Position numbers and translations under genes: made by a program. This document shows, piece by piece, positions 1 to 10,322 of a DNA stretch of 64,000 bases. The DNA is from Pectobacterium polaris. GTDB taxonomy: Bacteria; Pseudomonadota; Gammaproteobacteria; Enterobacterales; Enterobacteriaceae. Location of the stretch: contig NZ_CP017481.1 in assembly GCF_002307355.1 (NCBI RefSeq), positions 4,340,001 to 4,404,000 of the forward strand, in the 5' to 3' direction. Position 1 is the stretch's first letter; every line of letters starts with the position of its first letter. The notes under the pieces are model-generated. The model had not been told where the DNA came from and ran no database searches. It saw only the letters and a list, made by a program, of their open reading frames with translations.

Positions 1-532
1 CGCTGAAAAATCCAAAGCCCGCAACGCCTTCGCGCATCAGCTCGCTGCTCACCACCATATTCGGCGGCGTCGCCACCAGCGTCATCATGCCGCTAATCAA
101 CCCGGCAAAACTCAGCGGCATCATCAGCCTTCCGGGGGAAATTTTCATCCGTGCGGAAACGCTGAGCACCACGGGAATAAAAATCGCGACAACGCCAGTG
201 GAGCTCATGAAAGCTCCCAGTAGCGCAACGGTAACCATCAGTAAGATCAACATTTTCATCTCACTGCTGCCCGCCACGCGAACCAACCAGTCGCCGACCT
301 GATAAGCAACACCGGTACGAACCAACCCTTCACCAATCACAAACAGGGCAGCAATCAATATCACGTTAGGATCGCTGAACCCCACCAACGCTTCAGACAG
401 CGTCAGCGTGCCGCTCAGTACAAACGCGATGATGACCAACAACGCTACGACATCCATGCGTAATTTATTGGTGGTAAACAACACAATGGCGATCAGCAAC
501 AGGGATAAAACCCAGAGAAGTTCGCTATTCAA
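1..532 (-). CDS. yfbS: SLC13-family anion permease, N-terminal part (cut by window edge)
   Basis: Reading from a TTG at 532 gives a continuous hydrophobic protein that closely follows the start of E. coli YfbS (starts [12 protein letters not shown], later [14 protein letters not shown] and LVATPPNLVV). The family is inner-membrane sodium/anion symporters of the SLC13/DASS type; the substrate is not known here. The TTG is chosen because an AGGGG Shine-Dalgarno lies about 8 nt upstream and the residues after it align with the E. coli start. About 177 codons are present and the C-terminus lies left of the window. Last gene of the hxpA-side minus-strand group, separated from it by an ERIC repeat. 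Confidence 0.85.
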   Translation of the reverse strand, partial: MNSELLWVLSLLLIAIVLFTTNKLRMDVVALLVIIAFVLSGTLTLSEALVGFSDPNVILIAALFVIGEGLVRTGVAYQVGDWLVRVAGSSEMKMLILLMVTVALLGAFMSSTGVVAIFIPVVLSVSARMKISPGRLMMPLSFAGLISGMMTLVATPPNMVVSSELMREGVAGFGFFS

Positions 533-651
533 AACGGTTCCCCTGACGGAAAAAATGCATATTGAGAGGTGAAAGTTCAGCATGCCATAAAAAAATGCAG
601 GAGCATTTTTCAACACCGCACAGCGGTGGCCCAAAGGGTGGCAGACATTGG

Positions 652-778
<127 letters not shown>

Positions 779-787
779 GTCTGCCAT

Positions 788-813
788 AAAAAAACCTCGC
801 AGATGCGAGGTTT
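788..813 (-). terminator. Rho-independent terminator of hxpA
   Basis: 9-bp stem AAACCTCGC/GCGAGGTTT with a 4-nt loop, followed on the minus strand by a run of Ts. It lies 43 bases past the hxpA stop. Confidence 0.85.
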
Positions 814-855
814 GATCATATTTAGTCACAGTTTTGTCATTATGTTACAGACGAC

Positions 856-1530
856 CTACTGGCGCAGAAGCACCTTAGCACCGTTCGGTAATGGTTCTAT
901 TTCTATCTGCTCCAGCGAATCAAGAATCAGCTCGACCTGCTCCAGTTTCGGCGTATCCGCAGGTGCCTTCACCGCAATAACCTTGCAGCCAGCCGCCAGG
1001 CCCGATAACACACCCGCTGGCGCATCCTCAACGACGACACACTCTTCCGGCTTCAGCCCTAGCTGCTGTGCACCAAGTAGATAGGCATCAGGGTGAGGTT
1101 TACCTTTGGCAACCTGCTCCGCGGTAATAAAGGCGCGGGGAGCAGGCAGTTCTCCACGATGATGGCGTGCGCTGGCAATCGGCACTGTACCCGATGTCAC
1201 AATCGCCCAGGGAATATCCAGTGCATCCAAACGTTCCAACAGCGCCCTCGCCCCTGGCATGGCAACAATGCCCTGCGTATCAGACGCTTCTGTTTTCTCC
1301 AGCGCATCAAACTCTTGTTGAATCGTTTCTTCGCTTTGCCCTTGAAGAAAGTGGCGCAGGGATGTGATTGCCTGCTTGCCATGAATAAAATCCAGCACTT
1401 CCTGTGGTTCAATATCGTGATCTTTTGCCCAGTTAATCCACGCACGTTCTACCGCAGGCAGTGAATCAACCAGCGTACCATCGAGGTCGAACAGAAAACC
1501 TTTACACTCCACAGAAAGCCCCTTTTTCAT
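856..1530 (-). CDS. hxpA: HAD-family sugar phosphatase
   Basis: 224 codons, close to E. coli HxpA (YfbT), a cytosolic HAD phosphatase acting on hexose and pentose phosphates. The nucleophile motif DLDGTLVDS is near residues 16-24, the motif-II segment is IVTSGT, and the acidic motif is VVEDAPAGV near residues 165-173. The E. coli protein starts at a point equivalent to VECKGFLF, so the true start may be a few codons inside this ORF. The gene follows yfbU by 3 bases and probably shares its transcript. Confidence 0.92.
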   Translation of the reverse strand: MKKGLSVECKGFLFDLDGTLVDSLPAVERAWINWAKDHDIEPQEVLDFIHGKQAITSLRHFLQGQSEETIQQEFDALEKTEASDTQGIVAMPGARALLERLDALDIPWAIVTSGTVPIASARHHRGELPAPRAFITAEQVAKGKPHPDAYLLGAQQLGLKPEECVVVEDAPAGVLSGLAAGCKVIAVKAPADTPKLEQVELILDSLEQIEIEPLPNGAKVLLRQ

Positions 1531-1533
1531 TAA

Positions 1534-2028
1534 TCAGGCGTTGATGATCTGTGCGATCTCAACCGCACTCAAGTGATACTGGCGCGGGCAGGATTGCCAG
1601 ACAGCCAGCATTCTGTTGTATTTTTCCCACATTTTTGTCTGAGCGTTAAACCCATGCGTACCCGCATCAAAGTGGGGATAGCGACCTTCGACATGTACCA
1701 TAAAGCGTACAAAACCGAGGTAGCGTGCTTCCGTTGCGGCATCAAAGCCCAGGAAGGTCAGGCGACGTTCATCCAAATCCTGCTTATCTTTCAGATTGGT
1801 CCACGACACCTGCAAGGCATGATGCATTTCCATGATGTTAATAATCGCGCGGCAAACCTCTTCAGTCAGCTCACCAAACTCGCGGTCCAGTTCGCGCATC
1901 TGCAAACCATAACCACGCTCGATAATCGTTTGTAACCGGCGATAGCGCTCGGCGTTGTCGGGATCGAGCATCGTCATCATTTTATATTGATTTGAAAGGA
2001 TCAATCTCTGGGCATTTGTCATTTCCAT
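1534..2028 (-). CDS. yfbU: YfbU family protein
   Basis: 164 codons, nearly identical to E. coli YfbU from start to stop (starts [18 protein letters not shown]). The family is widespread in gamma-proteobacteria. Its molecular role is not established; overproduction in E. coli has been linked to death after loss of an antitoxin. Soluble and helix-rich, with no signal or membrane segment. Co-directional with hxpA, probably an operon. Confidence 0.93.
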   Translation of the reverse strand: MEMTNAQRLILSNQYKMMTMLDPDNAERYRRLQTIIERGYGLQMRELDREFGELTEEVCRAIINIMEMHHALQVSWTNLKDKQDLDERRLTFLGFDAATEARYLGFVRFMVHVEGRYPHFDAGTHGFNAQTKMWEKYNRMLAVWQSCPRQYHLSAVEIAQIINA

Positions 2029-2193
2029 GTTGCTCTCCTGAACCCTTTTTGGGGTAAGCCAATATCGCTAAATAGGTATTGGCCTCAGAATCGCATACTG
2101 AATCGTGTCACGGTAGCGGTAGCCACCGCTTCTTTGATTTGAAACAGGGGAAAGAACAAAATAGCCATCAACCCGCACACAGCCTGACGCCGA

Positions 2194-2655
2194 TCACAAA
2201 TCATCCAGGAAGGTTTTATCAAGCTGGTTAAACGCACGCTTCAGCACATCCGCCAACGCCTGATAAGTCGGCGCTTCTTCCAATGGTGCTAATGCCTGCC
2301 CTGACTCCACTAGTTTATGGCGAATCTCATGGAACCACTGTGCCAACGTCGGCGGTAAAGGCGTCACAGAACGGCGACCCAGCCACCAGAGCCCTTGCAA
2401 CGGCAGGCTACAGGCAAACAGCGCGGTGGCGATAGCCGGACCGAGCTGACCACCGAGCGCAATCTGCCACGTTAAGGTAAACACCGCCAGCGGCGGCATG
2501 ATGCGGATACCGAACCGCGTCGCTCGCGCCACGCGGTTTTCAGGAAATACCGGCGCCAGCCGTTTTTCTGCTGGCCACGTTTTCATGTAATGCTGCCCAC
2601 GTTGGAGTAGCTGTAGCCAACTGATTCTACTGTCTGGTTTCGTCGCCATAGCCAC
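2194..2655 (-). CDS. yfbV: UPF0208 membrane protein YfbV
   Basis: 153 codons with two hydrophobic segments near residues 50-64 and 68-88, matching E. coli YfbV in length and topology. Known work in E. coli links YfbV to insulation of the Ter macrodomain from flanking chromosome, acting from the inner membrane. It is divergent from ackA, as in E. coli. Confidence 0.9.
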   Translation of the reverse strand: MAMATKPDSRISWLQLLQRGQHYMKTWPAEKRLAPVFPENRVARATRFGIRIMPPLAVFTLTWQIALGGQLGPAIATALFACSLPLQGLWWLGRRSVTPLPPTLAQWFHEIRHKLVESGQALAPLEEAPTYQALADVLKRAFNQLDKTFLDDL

Positions 2656-3090
2656 ACCTCAACTTTACAGATAAAAAATAAAACTTTTGCACAAATCAAC
2701 AACTCAAGTTGATAAGGTTAAAATATATTTTGTGTTTAGCCTACGCTATCGGTATCCTAGATCGGCCTTTTGGCCGCTGTATACCTAAAGTAGTATGACT
2801 ACACGCAAGGAGTATAATTCCCTTCGCGACATAAGCGCAGCCAACGGCCATAACGCGGTTATCCATCGCTTTAAAAGCTGCGGTTTACATCAGGTCGATG
2901 TCACGTTGTTGTAGAGATTAGTTGTATCGGTTATCCGATATAACCTACGTCATAGTATCGACCCTATTTCATCATCGTGTCTGGTGTATCACACCAAGGT
3001 ATGATGTTAATCATAAATGCCAGCGGCGGCATGCGATACGCTATGCCCTGATGACATTTTTTTAACCATGTATAACAAGTAGGTACTTCC
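2656..3090. promoter_or_regulatory. yfbV/ackA divergent control region
   Basis: 435 bases without a gene. It contains two stem-loops: GGTAT...ATACC enclosing CGGCCTTTTGGCCG (2751-2785), and GGTTATCCGATATAACC (2929-2945). The ackA ribosome site is the AGG about 8 nt before 3091. No confident -10/-35 or FNR/ArcA box was identified by eye, although this promoter is oxygen-regulated in E. coli. Confidence 0.55.
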
Positions 3091-4293
3091 ATGTCGAGTA
3101 AGTTAGTACTGGTTCTTAACTGCGGTAGTTCATCCCTGAAATTCGCGATCATCGATGCGATTAACGGAGAAGAGTACCTGTCTGGTTTAGCCGAGTGTTT
3201 CAACCTGCCTGAAGCCCGCATCAAATGGAAAATGGACGGCGGTAAACAAGACGCCGAACTGGGTGCCGGTGCAGCTCACAGCGAAGCGCTGAACTTCATC
3301 GTCAATACCATTCTGTCTCAGAAGCCTGAGCTGTCAGCTCAACTGGTTGCTATTGGTCACCGTATCGTTCACGGCGGTGAGAAGTTCACCCAATCCGCGA
3401 TCATCACTGATGATGTTCTTCAGGGTATCAAAGATTCCGTACCTTTTGCACCTCTGCACAACCCGGCGCACCTGATCGGCATCGACGAAGCACTGAAATC
3501 TTTCCCGCACCTGGCTGATAAGAACGTTGCTGTTTTCGACACCGCGTTCCACCAGACCATGCCGGAAGAATCCTACCTTTATGCACTGCCGTACAAACTG
3601 TATAAAGAAAACCACATCCGTCGCTACGGTTTCCACGGTACCAGCCACTACTTTGTTTCTCGTGAAGCCGCTAAAGTGCTGAACAAACCAGTAGAAGAGC
3701 TGAACGTGATCACTTGCCACCTGGGCAATGGTGGTTCCGTTACTGCAATCCGTAATGGCGAATGCGTTGACACCTCTATGGGTCTGACGCCGCTGGAAGG
3801 TCTGGTCATGGGTACGCGCTGCGGCGATATCGACCCAGCTGTGATTTTCCACCTGCACGATGCACTGGGCATGGACATTGATCGCATCAACACCCTGATG
3901 ACCAAAGAATCTGGTCTGCTGGGTCTGACTGAAGTGACCAGCGACTGCCGCTACGTTGAAGATAACTACGAGACGAAAGCTGACGCTAAACGTGCAATGG
4001 ACGTTTACTGCCACCGTCTGGCGAAATACATCGGTTCTTACGCTGCACTGATGGAAGGCCGTCTGGATGCCGTCATCTTCACTGGTGGTATCGGTGAAAA
4101 CGCCGCAATGGTTCGTGAACTGTCGCTGAAAAAACTGGGCCTGCTGGGCTTTGACATCGATCACGAACGCAACCTGGCTGCACGCTTCGGTAAAGGTGGC
4201 AACATCGCTAAAGATGGCACCCGCCCTGCGCTAGTTATCCCGACCAATGAAGAGTTGGTCATCGCCGAAGACGCTTACCGTCTGACCGCGTAA
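3091..4293 (+). CDS. ackA: Acetate kinase
   Basis: 400 codons, the same length as E. coli AckA. Converts acetyl phosphate and ADP to acetate and ATP, the last step of overflow acetate formation; reversible. Family residues visible are N10 in [11 protein letters not shown]91 in GHRIVHGG, D150 in VFDTAFH and the GFHGTSH loop at 180-186. ASKHA fold, cytosolic, homodimeric in the family. Followed by pta 78 bases downstream with a hairpin between them. Confidence 0.98.
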   Translation: MSSKLVLVLNCGSSSLKFAIIDAINGEEYLSGLAECFNLPEARIKWKMDGGKQDAELGAGAAHSEALNFIVNTILSQKPELSAQLVAIGHRIVHGGEKFTQSAIITDDVLQGIKDSVPFAPLHNPAHLIGIDEALKSFPHLADKNVAVFDTAFHQTMPEESYLYALPYKLYKENHIRRYGFHGTSHYFVSREAAKVLNKPVEELNVITCHLGNGGSVTAIRNGECVDTSMGLTPLEGLVMGTRCGDIDPAVIFHLHDALGMDIDRINTLMTKESGLLGLTEVTSDCRYVEDNYETKADAKRAMDVYCHRLAKYIGSYAALMEGRLDAVIFTGGIGENAAMVRELSLKKLGLLGFDIDHERNLAARFGKGGNIAKDGTRPALVIPTNEELVIAEDAYRLTA

Positions 4294-4307
4294 AACACGT
4301 AACGCCC

Positions 4308-4340
4308 AACACCGTCAGCCAAGGCTGACGGTGTTGTTTT
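4308..4340 (+). terminator. Intercistronic hairpin between ackA and pta
   Basis: 13-bp perfect stem (AACACCGTCAGCC paired with GGCTGACGGTGTT) followed by GTTTT. The T run is weak, so partial termination or transcript stabilisation is likely rather than full stop, since pta follows on the same strand. Confidence 0.6.
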
Positions 4341-4371
4341 GACTAACGAGCAACCGTAAAGAGGTTCGGCC

Positions 4372-6510
4372 GTGTCCCGTATAATCATGTTGATCCCAAC
4401 TGGCACCAGCGTTGGTCTGACAAGCGTCAGCCTGGGTGTCATCCGCTCCATGGAACAGAAAGGCGTCCGCCTGAGCGTGTTCAAACCTATCGCTCAGCCG
4501 CGCAGTGGCGACAATACGCCAGATCAAACGACCACCATTATTCGTGCTAATTCCGCCATCAGCGCCGCCGAGCCGCTGGCGATGAGCCGCGTTGAAGCCC
4601 TGCTGAGCTCCAACCAGCAAGACGTGCTGATGGAAGAAATCATCGCGCGCTACCACGAAAATACCAAAGACGCTGAAGTCGTTCTGGTTGAAGGTCTGGT
4701 TCCTACGCGTAAGCACCAGTTTGCTAACGCATTGAACTATGAAATCGCCAAAACGCTGAATGCAGAAATCGTCTTCGTACTGGCGCTGGGTAACGATTCC
4801 CCAGCACAGCTGAAAGACCGTATCGAACTGGCACGCTCCAGCTTCGGCGGCAGCAAAAACAAAAACATCACTGGCGTGATCATCAACAAACTGAATGCGC
4901 CAGTAGACGAACAGGGACGTACTCGCCCTGACCTGTCTGAAATCTTTGATGACTCCACGAAAGCCAGCGTTGCCAACATCGATCCGAAGCAGCTGTTTGC
5001 TAACAGCCCGCTGCCGGTACTGGGCTGCATCCCGTGGAGCTTTGACCTGATCGCCACGCGCGCTATCGATATGGCGAAGCACCTGAATGCGCGTATCGTC
5101 AACGAAGGTGACATTCAGACGCGTCGCGTTAAGTCTGTAACCTTCTGCGCACGCAGCATCCCTCACATGCTGGAACATTTCCGTCCAGGCTCACTGCTGG
5201 TGACCTCCGCTGACCGTCCTGATGTTCTGGTTGCCGCTTGTCTGGCTGCCATGAATGGCGTGGAAATCGGTGCCCTGCTGCTGACTGGCGGCTACGAAAT
5301 GGATCCGAACATTGCCAAGCTGTGCGAACGTGCCTTCCAGACTGGCCTGCCAGTATTTATGGTCGACACCAACACCTGGCAGACGTCACTCAGCCTGCAA
5401 AGCTTCAACCTTGAAGTTCCGGCTGATGACCGTCAACGTGTTGAGAAAGTGCAGGAATATGTTGCACGCCACATTGATACCCAATGGATCGATTCCCTGA
5501 GCGCAGCGTCTGAGCGTTCACGTCGTCTGTCTCCGCCAGCGTTCCGCTATCAGCTTACCGAGCTGGCGCGTAAAGCAGGCAAACGTATCGTTCTGCCAGA
5601 AGGCGATGAACCACGTACCGTTAAAGCAGCATCTATCTGTGCTGAACGCGGCATTGCTCACTGTGTGCTGATCGGTAACCCAGAAGAGATTCAACGTGTT
5701 GCTGCCGCTCAGGGCGTAGAACTGGGCAAAGGCATCGAAATCGTCGATCCGATTGTCGTGCGTGAGCGCTATGTGGCGCGTCTGGTTGAGCTGCGTAAGA
5801 GCAAGGGCATGACCGAAGTGGTTGCGCGCGAACAGCTCGAAGACAACGTGGTTCTGGGTACATTGATGCTGGAACAGGGCGAAGTTGACGGTCTGGTTTC
5901 TGGTGCTGTTCATACCACCGCAAACACCATCCGTCCGCCGTTGCAGCTGATCAAAACTGCACCGGGCAGCTCGCTGGTATCTTCTGTGTTCTTCATGCTG
6001 CTGCCTGAGCAGGTTCTGGTTTACGGCGACTGCGCCATCAACCCAGATCCAACTGCAGAGCAATTGGCTGAAATCGCTATCCAATCTGCGGACTCCGCTA
6101 CCGCGTTTGGTATCGACCCACGCGTTGCGATGATCTCTTACTCTACCGGTAACTCCGGCGCGGGTAGCGATGTTGAGAAAGTGCGTGAAGCGACCCGTCT
6201 GGCGCAGGAAAAACGCCCTGATCTGGTCATCGATGGTCCGCTGCAATATGACGCCGCTATCATGGCTGACGTTGCACAGTCCAAAGCGCCGAACTCACCA
6301 GTTGCGGGTAAAGCTACCGTGTTCATCTTCCCTGACCTGAACACCGGTAACACCACGTACAAAGCGGTACAGCGTTCTGCCGACCTGATCTCCATCGGGC
6401 CAATGCTGCAAGGCATGCGCAAACCGGTTAACGACCTGTCTCGTGGCGCACTGGTAGACGACATCGTTTACACCGTTGCCCTGACCGCAATTCAGGCTAC
6501 ACAGCTCTAA
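4372..6510 (+). CDS. pta: Phosphate acetyltransferase, long form
   Basis: 712 codons, matching the long enterobacterial Pta. Converts acetyl-CoA and phosphate to acetyl phosphate, feeding AckA. The N-terminal P-loop-like domain begins [19 protein letters not shown]; the regulatory DRTGG-type domain is central; the catalytic PTA domain occupies roughly residues 390-710 ([17 protein letters not shown] segment, [26 protein letters not shown]). The start is GTG at 4372 with GAGG 7 nt upstream. Operon with ackA. Confidence 0.98.
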   Translation: MSRIIMLIPTGTSVGLTSVSLGVIRSMEQKGVRLSVFKPIAQPRSGDNTPDQTTTIIRANSAISAAEPLAMSRVEALLSSNQQDVLMEEIIARYHENTKDAEVVLVEGLVPTRKHQFANALNYEIAKTLNAEIVFVLALGNDSPAQLKDRIELARSSFGGSKNKNITGVIINKLNAPVDEQGRTRPDLSEIFDDSTKASVANIDPKQLFANSPLPVLGCIPWSFDLIATRAIDMAKHLNARIVNEGDIQTRRVKSVTFCARSIPHMLEHFRPGSLLVTSADRPDVLVAACLAAMNGVEIGALLLTGGYEMDPNIAKLCERAFQTGLPVFMVDTNTWQTSLSLQSFNLEVPADDRQRVEKVQEYVARHIDTQWIDSLSAASERSRRLSPPAFRYQLTELARKAGKRIVLPEGDEPRTVKAASICAERGIAHCVLIGNPEEIQRVAAAQGVELGKGIEIVDPIVVRERYVARLVELRKSKGMTEVVAREQLEDNVVLGTLMLEQGEVDGLVSGAVHTTANTIRPPLQLIKTAPGSSLVSSVFFMLLPEQVLVYGDCAINPDPTAEQLAEIAIQSADSATAFGIDPRVAMISYSTGNSGAGSDVEKVREATRLAQEKRPDLVIDGPLQYDAAIMADVAQSKAPNSPVAGKATVFIFPDLNTGNTTYKAVQRSADLISIGPMLQGMRKPVNDLSRGALVDDIVYTVALTAIQATQL

Positions 6511-6538
6511 TCTATCCAGATTAATTCTGTTATCTTCT

Positions 6539-6565
6539 ATGCCAGCCTCAGCGCTGGCATTTTTT
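6539..6565 (+). terminator. Rho-independent terminator of ackA-pta
   Basis: Stem ATGCCAGC/GCTGGCAT followed directly by six Ts, 28 bases after the pta stop. Confidence 0.9.
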
Positions 6566-6629
6566 ATTGCTCTCCGCACAAAAAATCACACTGAGCAGGC
6601 TCAAGAATAACCATAAACAGGGTCTATGG

Positions 6630-7490
6630 ATGACTGTAATACGATTATTGGATCAACACTTTCAGCAGCAGTTGGAAAAAGGAATCACGCCTTCATCGCC
6701 AAAAGGGTTAACCCGTTTTTTGATTGAATTTCTCTATTTCGGCGTCAAGGAGGCCCGCGCTTGTATCTTCGTTGGCCTGTTCTTTCTTGCCGTTTTCAGC
6801 GTGCCGAAAGCCGGCTGGTTCTCTATTCCGCGCTATGATTTGCTGTTGATATTTGCCATTGTGATTCAGGGATGGATGATCGCCAGCAAGCTGGAAACCT
6901 GGGATGAGTTAAAAGCCGTTACGCTGTTTCACCTCGTGGGTTTTGCGCTTGAGGTGTTTAAAACCTCATCAGGTATTCGTTCCTGGTCTTACCCTGATTT
7001 CGCCTACACCAAGGTATTGGGTGTGCCGCTGTTTGCCGGATTCATGTACGCCTCTGTCGGTAGCTATATCATTCAGTCCTGGCGGCTATTCGATCTGAAA
7101 ATTCGCCATCACCCGCCCTACTGGCTGGCGACGCTGGTTGCGCTACTCATTTATGCCAATTTCTTCACCCACCACTACATCGGCGACTACCGCTGGTACA
7201 TTGCTGCACTGGCCGTCGGGCTCTATGCGCGTACCACCGTCATTTTCACGCCTTACGATCGGGAACGACGGATGCCGCTGTCATTGGCCTTTATTCTGAT
7301 CGGCTTTTTCATCTGGCTAGCTGAAAATATCAGTACGTTTTTCAGTATCTGGAACTACCCGGAACAGCTCGGAGCCTGGTCGATGGTTCACGTAGGGAAA
7401 TGGAGCTCGTGGGCTTTGCTGGTGATCATGACGTTCACCATCGTGATTTACCTGAAGGACATTAAGAAGAGTATTCATGTTCCCGAGTGA
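6630..7490 (+). CDS. DUF817 integral membrane protein
   Basis: 286 codons with about eight hydrophobic segments; resembles the DUF817 family of inner-membrane proteins of unknown function. A conserved-looking central stretch is SSGIRSWSYPD followed by PLFAGFMYASVGSY. The reading frame is open back to a TTG at 6567, but that codon sits in the tail of the pta terminator. The ATG at 6630, with AGGG just upstream, is therefore preferred. It takes the place of E. coli yfcC between pta and yfcD. Function unknown. Confidence 0.75.
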   Translation: MTVIRLLDQHFQQQLEKGITPSSPKGLTRFLIEFLYFGVKEARACIFVGLFFLAVFSVPKAGWFSIPRYDLLLIFAIVIQGWMIASKLETWDELKAVTLFHLVGFALEVFKTSSGIRSWSYPDFAYTKVLGVPLFAGFMYASVGSYIIQSWRLFDLKIRHHPPYWLATLVALLIYANFFTHHYIGDYRWYIAALAVGLYARTTVIFTPYDRERRMPLSLAFILIGFFIWLAENISTFFSIWNYPEQLGAWSMVHVGKWSSWALLVIMTFTIVIYLKDIKKSIHVPE

Positions 7491-7562
7491 TCGCCCGCAG
7501 TTGATCACTCGGAAAAAATAGACGCCGCTGCGGGGAAAAGCAGCGGCAAGAGAGAAGCGGTA

Positions 7563-8246
7563 TTACTTCTGCGAATCAGCGTCTGATGAAGTGACGATAT
7601 TGCTGTCGTTTTCATCATGAGCAATTTCATCATGAGAATTTTCGTCATGAATGTTTTTATCATTAACAGCAGGTGTTGCAGCGGCTTCGACTGCCTCGTT
7701 CAGCTTACGTGAAATCGGCTTGCCATATTCCTGATCGCTATGACGCGTCAACCACAACGACAGGGCTTTTAGCGAATCTGGCGTAAACTCATCGCAGCGT
7801 GCAGTGATCTCTTGCGGCGTCAACCAACTGACCTCATCAACCTCTTCTTCCTGTAGCGCAAACGGCCCGTGGGTAACGCAGCTAAACAGCCCGCCCCACA
7901 CCCGGCAATTTTCGCCTTCGTAATAGAACAAGCCATGCTCTGCAAACGGCACGCCCGCAATGCCAAGCTCTTCTTCAGCTTCACGACGTGCGGATTCCAG
8001 CATTTGCTCACCGCTTTGCACTACGCCGCCAGCGGTCGCGTCCAGCCAGCCTGGATAGAAATCTTTGATTTTCGTCCGGCGCTGCACCAGAATTTTACCC
8101 ATTCCATCATGCACAACAATGTAAGTGGCACGATGACGAAGACTCTGCGCACGCATCTGCTGACGACTTGACTGAGCAATTACCTCGTTGTTTTCATTGA
8201 CGATATCAACCCACTCTGTGCCTGCTGCCTGACTTTGTTCCGCCAT
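7563..8246 (-). CDS. yfcD: Nudix hydrolase YfcD
   Basis: 227 codons. Residues 1-180 match E. coli YfcD (180 aa), including the Nudix box G-x5-E-x7-REAEEELGI near residues 78-96. Substrate unproven; the IPP-isomerase-like subfamily suggests a diphosphate compound. The protein carries an extra 45-residue tail rich in His-Asp-Glu, encoded by a four-unit 15-bp tandem repeat (7606-7665). That tail is absent from E. coli. Confidence 0.9.
   Translation of the reverse strand: MAEQSQAAGTEWVDIVNENNEVIAQSSRQQMRAQSLRHRATYIVVHDGMGKILVQRRTKIKDFYPGWLDATAGGVVQSGEQMLESARREAEEELGIAGVPFAEHGLFYYEGENCRVWGGLFSCVTHGPFALQEEEVDEVSWLTPQEITARCDEFTPDSLKALSLWLTRHSDQEYGKPISRKLNEAVEAAATPAVNDKNIHDENSHDEIAHDENDSNIVTSSDADSQK
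7606..7665 (-). repeat. 15-bp tandem repeat, four units, in the yfcD tail
   Basis: Units 7606-7620, 7621-7635, 7636-7650 and the diverged 7651-7665 each carry TTTCATCATGA-like sequence. In frame they encode pentapeptides [18 protein letters not shown]. Unit length is a multiple of three, so copy changes keep the frame. Confidence 0.85.
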
Positions 8247-8369
8247 CCTCTGAAACCCTTTAGTATTGGCACGTTGCTACGCGCGTCTGTTTTAAATAAT
8301 CGAACTTTGCTGTGAATATTCCCTGCTGCCTTGCCGTTATTCAAGGTCAAAAACAGGGTATACGCTAAA

Positions 8370-8921
8370 TTAGTGCCTAATCGCGACCTGTGCAATAGGC
8401 TCGCCGCCGTGTAACGGCAGAACCCGCAGCTCGTCTTGTTCAAGTAAACCGTAGCTCGCGGGGTATCCCCCTTTCGGCAAGCTCGCTGAGCCGGGATTGA
8501 AAAAATAATATTCACCGCGTTGCTCAGCAACCGGGATATGGGTATGACCATATACCAGAACATCCCCCGCGTGTAGCGGCGGCATATTCTCTGGATGATA
8601 AAGATGACCGTGCGTCAGGAAAAGGCGATTCTGCGGCAATAGCACATGTTGCCAGGGTGCCGTTATCGGAAAGGTCAACAGCATCTGGTCAACCTCGCTG
8701 TCGCAGTTCCCTCGTACGGCAATGATGCGTGATGCATAAGCGTTCAGTCGGGCAGCCACATCCGCAGGCTGATAGTTCTCCGGCAGCGGGTTGCGCGGGC
8801 CATGATTGAGAAAATCGCCCAGCAAAATAAGCCAGTCGGCATGACTCTGCTCAAAGATCGCCAGCACGCGATCCGTCGCGCTGAGAGAACCGTGTATGTC
8901 GGACGCAAACATCAACTTCAT
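8370..8921 (-). CDS. yfcE: Metallophosphoesterase (phosphodiesterase) YfcE
   Basis: 183 codons from the ATG at 8921, equal to E. coli YfcE, a manganese-dependent phosphodiesterase shown active on artificial substrates. Metal-binding motifs visible: ASDIHG near the N-terminus, GDFLNHG, GNCDSE, THGH and GHTH. A GTG at 8933 also opens the frame, but it forms part of the GGAG ribosome site serving 8921, so the shorter start is used. Confidence 0.93.
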   Translation of the reverse strand: MKLMFASDIHGSLSATDRVLAIFEQSHADWLILLGDFLNHGPRNPLPENYQPADVAARLNAYASRIIAVRGNCDSEVDQMLLTFPITAPWQHVLLPQNRLFLTHGHLYHPENMPPLHAGDVLVYGHTHIPVAEQRGEYYFFNPGSASLPKGGYPASYGLLEQDELRVLPLHGGEPIAQVAIRH

Positions 8922-9183
8922 CGTTATCTCCACAACGTTTATATCAACAATATTACACCTACAACACCCGCATCCTTTATCGGACGTAGTCTACCAAAGT
9001 TGGCAACGCGCTTCCGGTAAAGATCGTGCAACGAGGTGCGTCATCGCTTATTTTTCACTCGCAGAAGTGGTAGGGTAAGAACCCGTTCCTCAATACGCTA
9101 TTCTGACAGCGCATCGCTCTCTGAAGCGATCAACTGCCATACAGTCCATGATGTTTTTCTGAATTAAAACGGAGACTTGATTC

Positions 9184-9810
9184 ATGATTGACCTGTATTA
9201 CGCACCAACCCCTAACGGGCACAAGATCACTCTGTTTCTGGAAGAAGCTAATCTCCCCTACCAGCTCCACCGCGTGAATATCAGCAAAGGCGAACAGTTC
9301 AGACCGGAGTTTCTGGCTATCTCACCTAACAACAAAATCCCCGCGATTGTCGATACGCAGCCCGCGGAAGGTGATACGCCGATTAGCCTGTTTGAATCCG
9401 GCGCGATCCTGCTCTATCTAGCGGAAAAACACGGCGTGCTGCTGAGTTCGTCACTACGTGAGCGTACAGCCACACTGCAATGGCTGTTCTGGCAGGTCGC
9501 CGGTTTCGGGCCGATGTTGGGGCAGAATCATCATTTTAACCACTATGCGCCTCAGCCCGTGCCTTACGCCATTGAACGCTACCAGCAGGAGACGCAGCGC
9601 CTGTACCGCGTGCTGGATAAACATCTGCAAGACAGCCCTTGGCTAGCAGGAGAAAATTACAGCATCGCTGATATCGCAACCTATCCGTGGGTGGTTTCTT
9701 ATGCCCGTCAACGCGTCGATCTTGATGACTACCCAGCGGTGAAGGCATGGTATACACGCATCAGTGAGCGTCCGGCAACGCAACGGGCTTACCAGCTCGC
9801 CGAGCAATAA
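9184..9810 (+). CDS. yfcG: Glutathione S-transferase-like disulfide-bond oxidoreductase
   Basis: 208 codons, close to E. coli YfcG. Thioredoxin-fold N-terminal half with T9 and N11 of APTPNGHK in place of a catalytic cysteine, the NNKIPAIVD cis-proline segment, FESGAILLYLAE, then an all-helical C-terminal half (GENYSIADIATYPWV). E. coli YfcG reduces small disulfides with glutathione bound. GGAG lies about 10 nt before the ATG. Confidence 0.93.
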   Translation: MIDLYYAPTPNGHKITLFLEEANLPYQLHRVNISKGEQFRPEFLAISPNNKIPAIVDTQPAEGDTPISLFESGAILLYLAEKHGVLLSSSLRERTATLQWLFWQVAGFGPMLGQNHHFNHYAPQPVPYAIERYQQETQRLYRVLDKHLQDSPWLAGENYSIADIATYPWVVSYARQRVDLDDYPAVKAWYTRISERPATQRAYQLAEQ

Positions 9811-9935
9811 AATTCTGGCATCATCTCATTCGGCCTTTGGGTATCTTCTGCTATGGTAATCAACATATTGTCGTTAACGATACCCCCTGACGCTGCGGTT
9901 TAATCGCAGTAACAGAAGCAACCGAGGGCCGAGCA

Positions 9936-10307
9936 ATGCCACATCACTATTCTGACGCCATTATTCGTATAAAAAATCTGCGGTTGCGCACCTTCATCGG
10001 TATCAAAGATGAGGAAATCACGAATAAGCAGGATGTGATCATCAACGTTGTGATTCACTACCCAGCAGAACAGGCACGCAATAGCGAGAATATTGCTGAT
10101 GCGCTGAACTACCGCACCATCACCAAAAGCATTATTCGCCACGTGGAAGATAACCGCTTCGCTTTGCTGGAAAAATTAACGCAGGATGTGCTCAACATCG
10201 CCAGCGATCACGAATGGATCACCTATGCTGAAGTAGAAGTCGATAAACCGTTTGCCCTGCGATACGCCGATTCGGTTTCCATGACCCTGCGTTATCACAA
10301 GGCATAA
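9936..10307 (+). CDS. folX: Dihydroneopterin triphosphate 2'-epimerase
   Basis: 123 codons matching E. coli FolX ([15 protein letters not shown], later [16 protein letters not shown] and LEKLTQDVL). FolB-like T-fold; interconverts dihydroneopterin and dihydromonapterin triphosphates, leading to the tetrahydromonapterin cofactor. Followed by yfcH after 15 bases, as in E. coli, suggesting an operon. Confidence 0.95.
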   Translation: MPHHYSDAIIRIKNLRLRTFIGIKDEEITNKQDVIINVVIHYPAEQARNSENIADALNYRTITKSIIRHVEDNRFALLEKLTQDVLNIASDHEWITYAEVEVDKPFALRYADSVSMTLRYHKA

Positions 10308-10322
10308 ATATAAGGGGGAGCG

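Noticed and set aside
2111..2135. AGCGGT/ACCGCT hairpin between yfbU and yfbV as a yfbV terminator
   Set aside because: A stem is present but no T run follows on the minus strand, so terminator function is not supported.
3334..4164. Long minus-strand frame inside ackA (276 codons), with similar ones inside pta
   Set aside because: Antisense shadows of strongly codon-biased genes; the sense strands encode complete, recognised enzymes.
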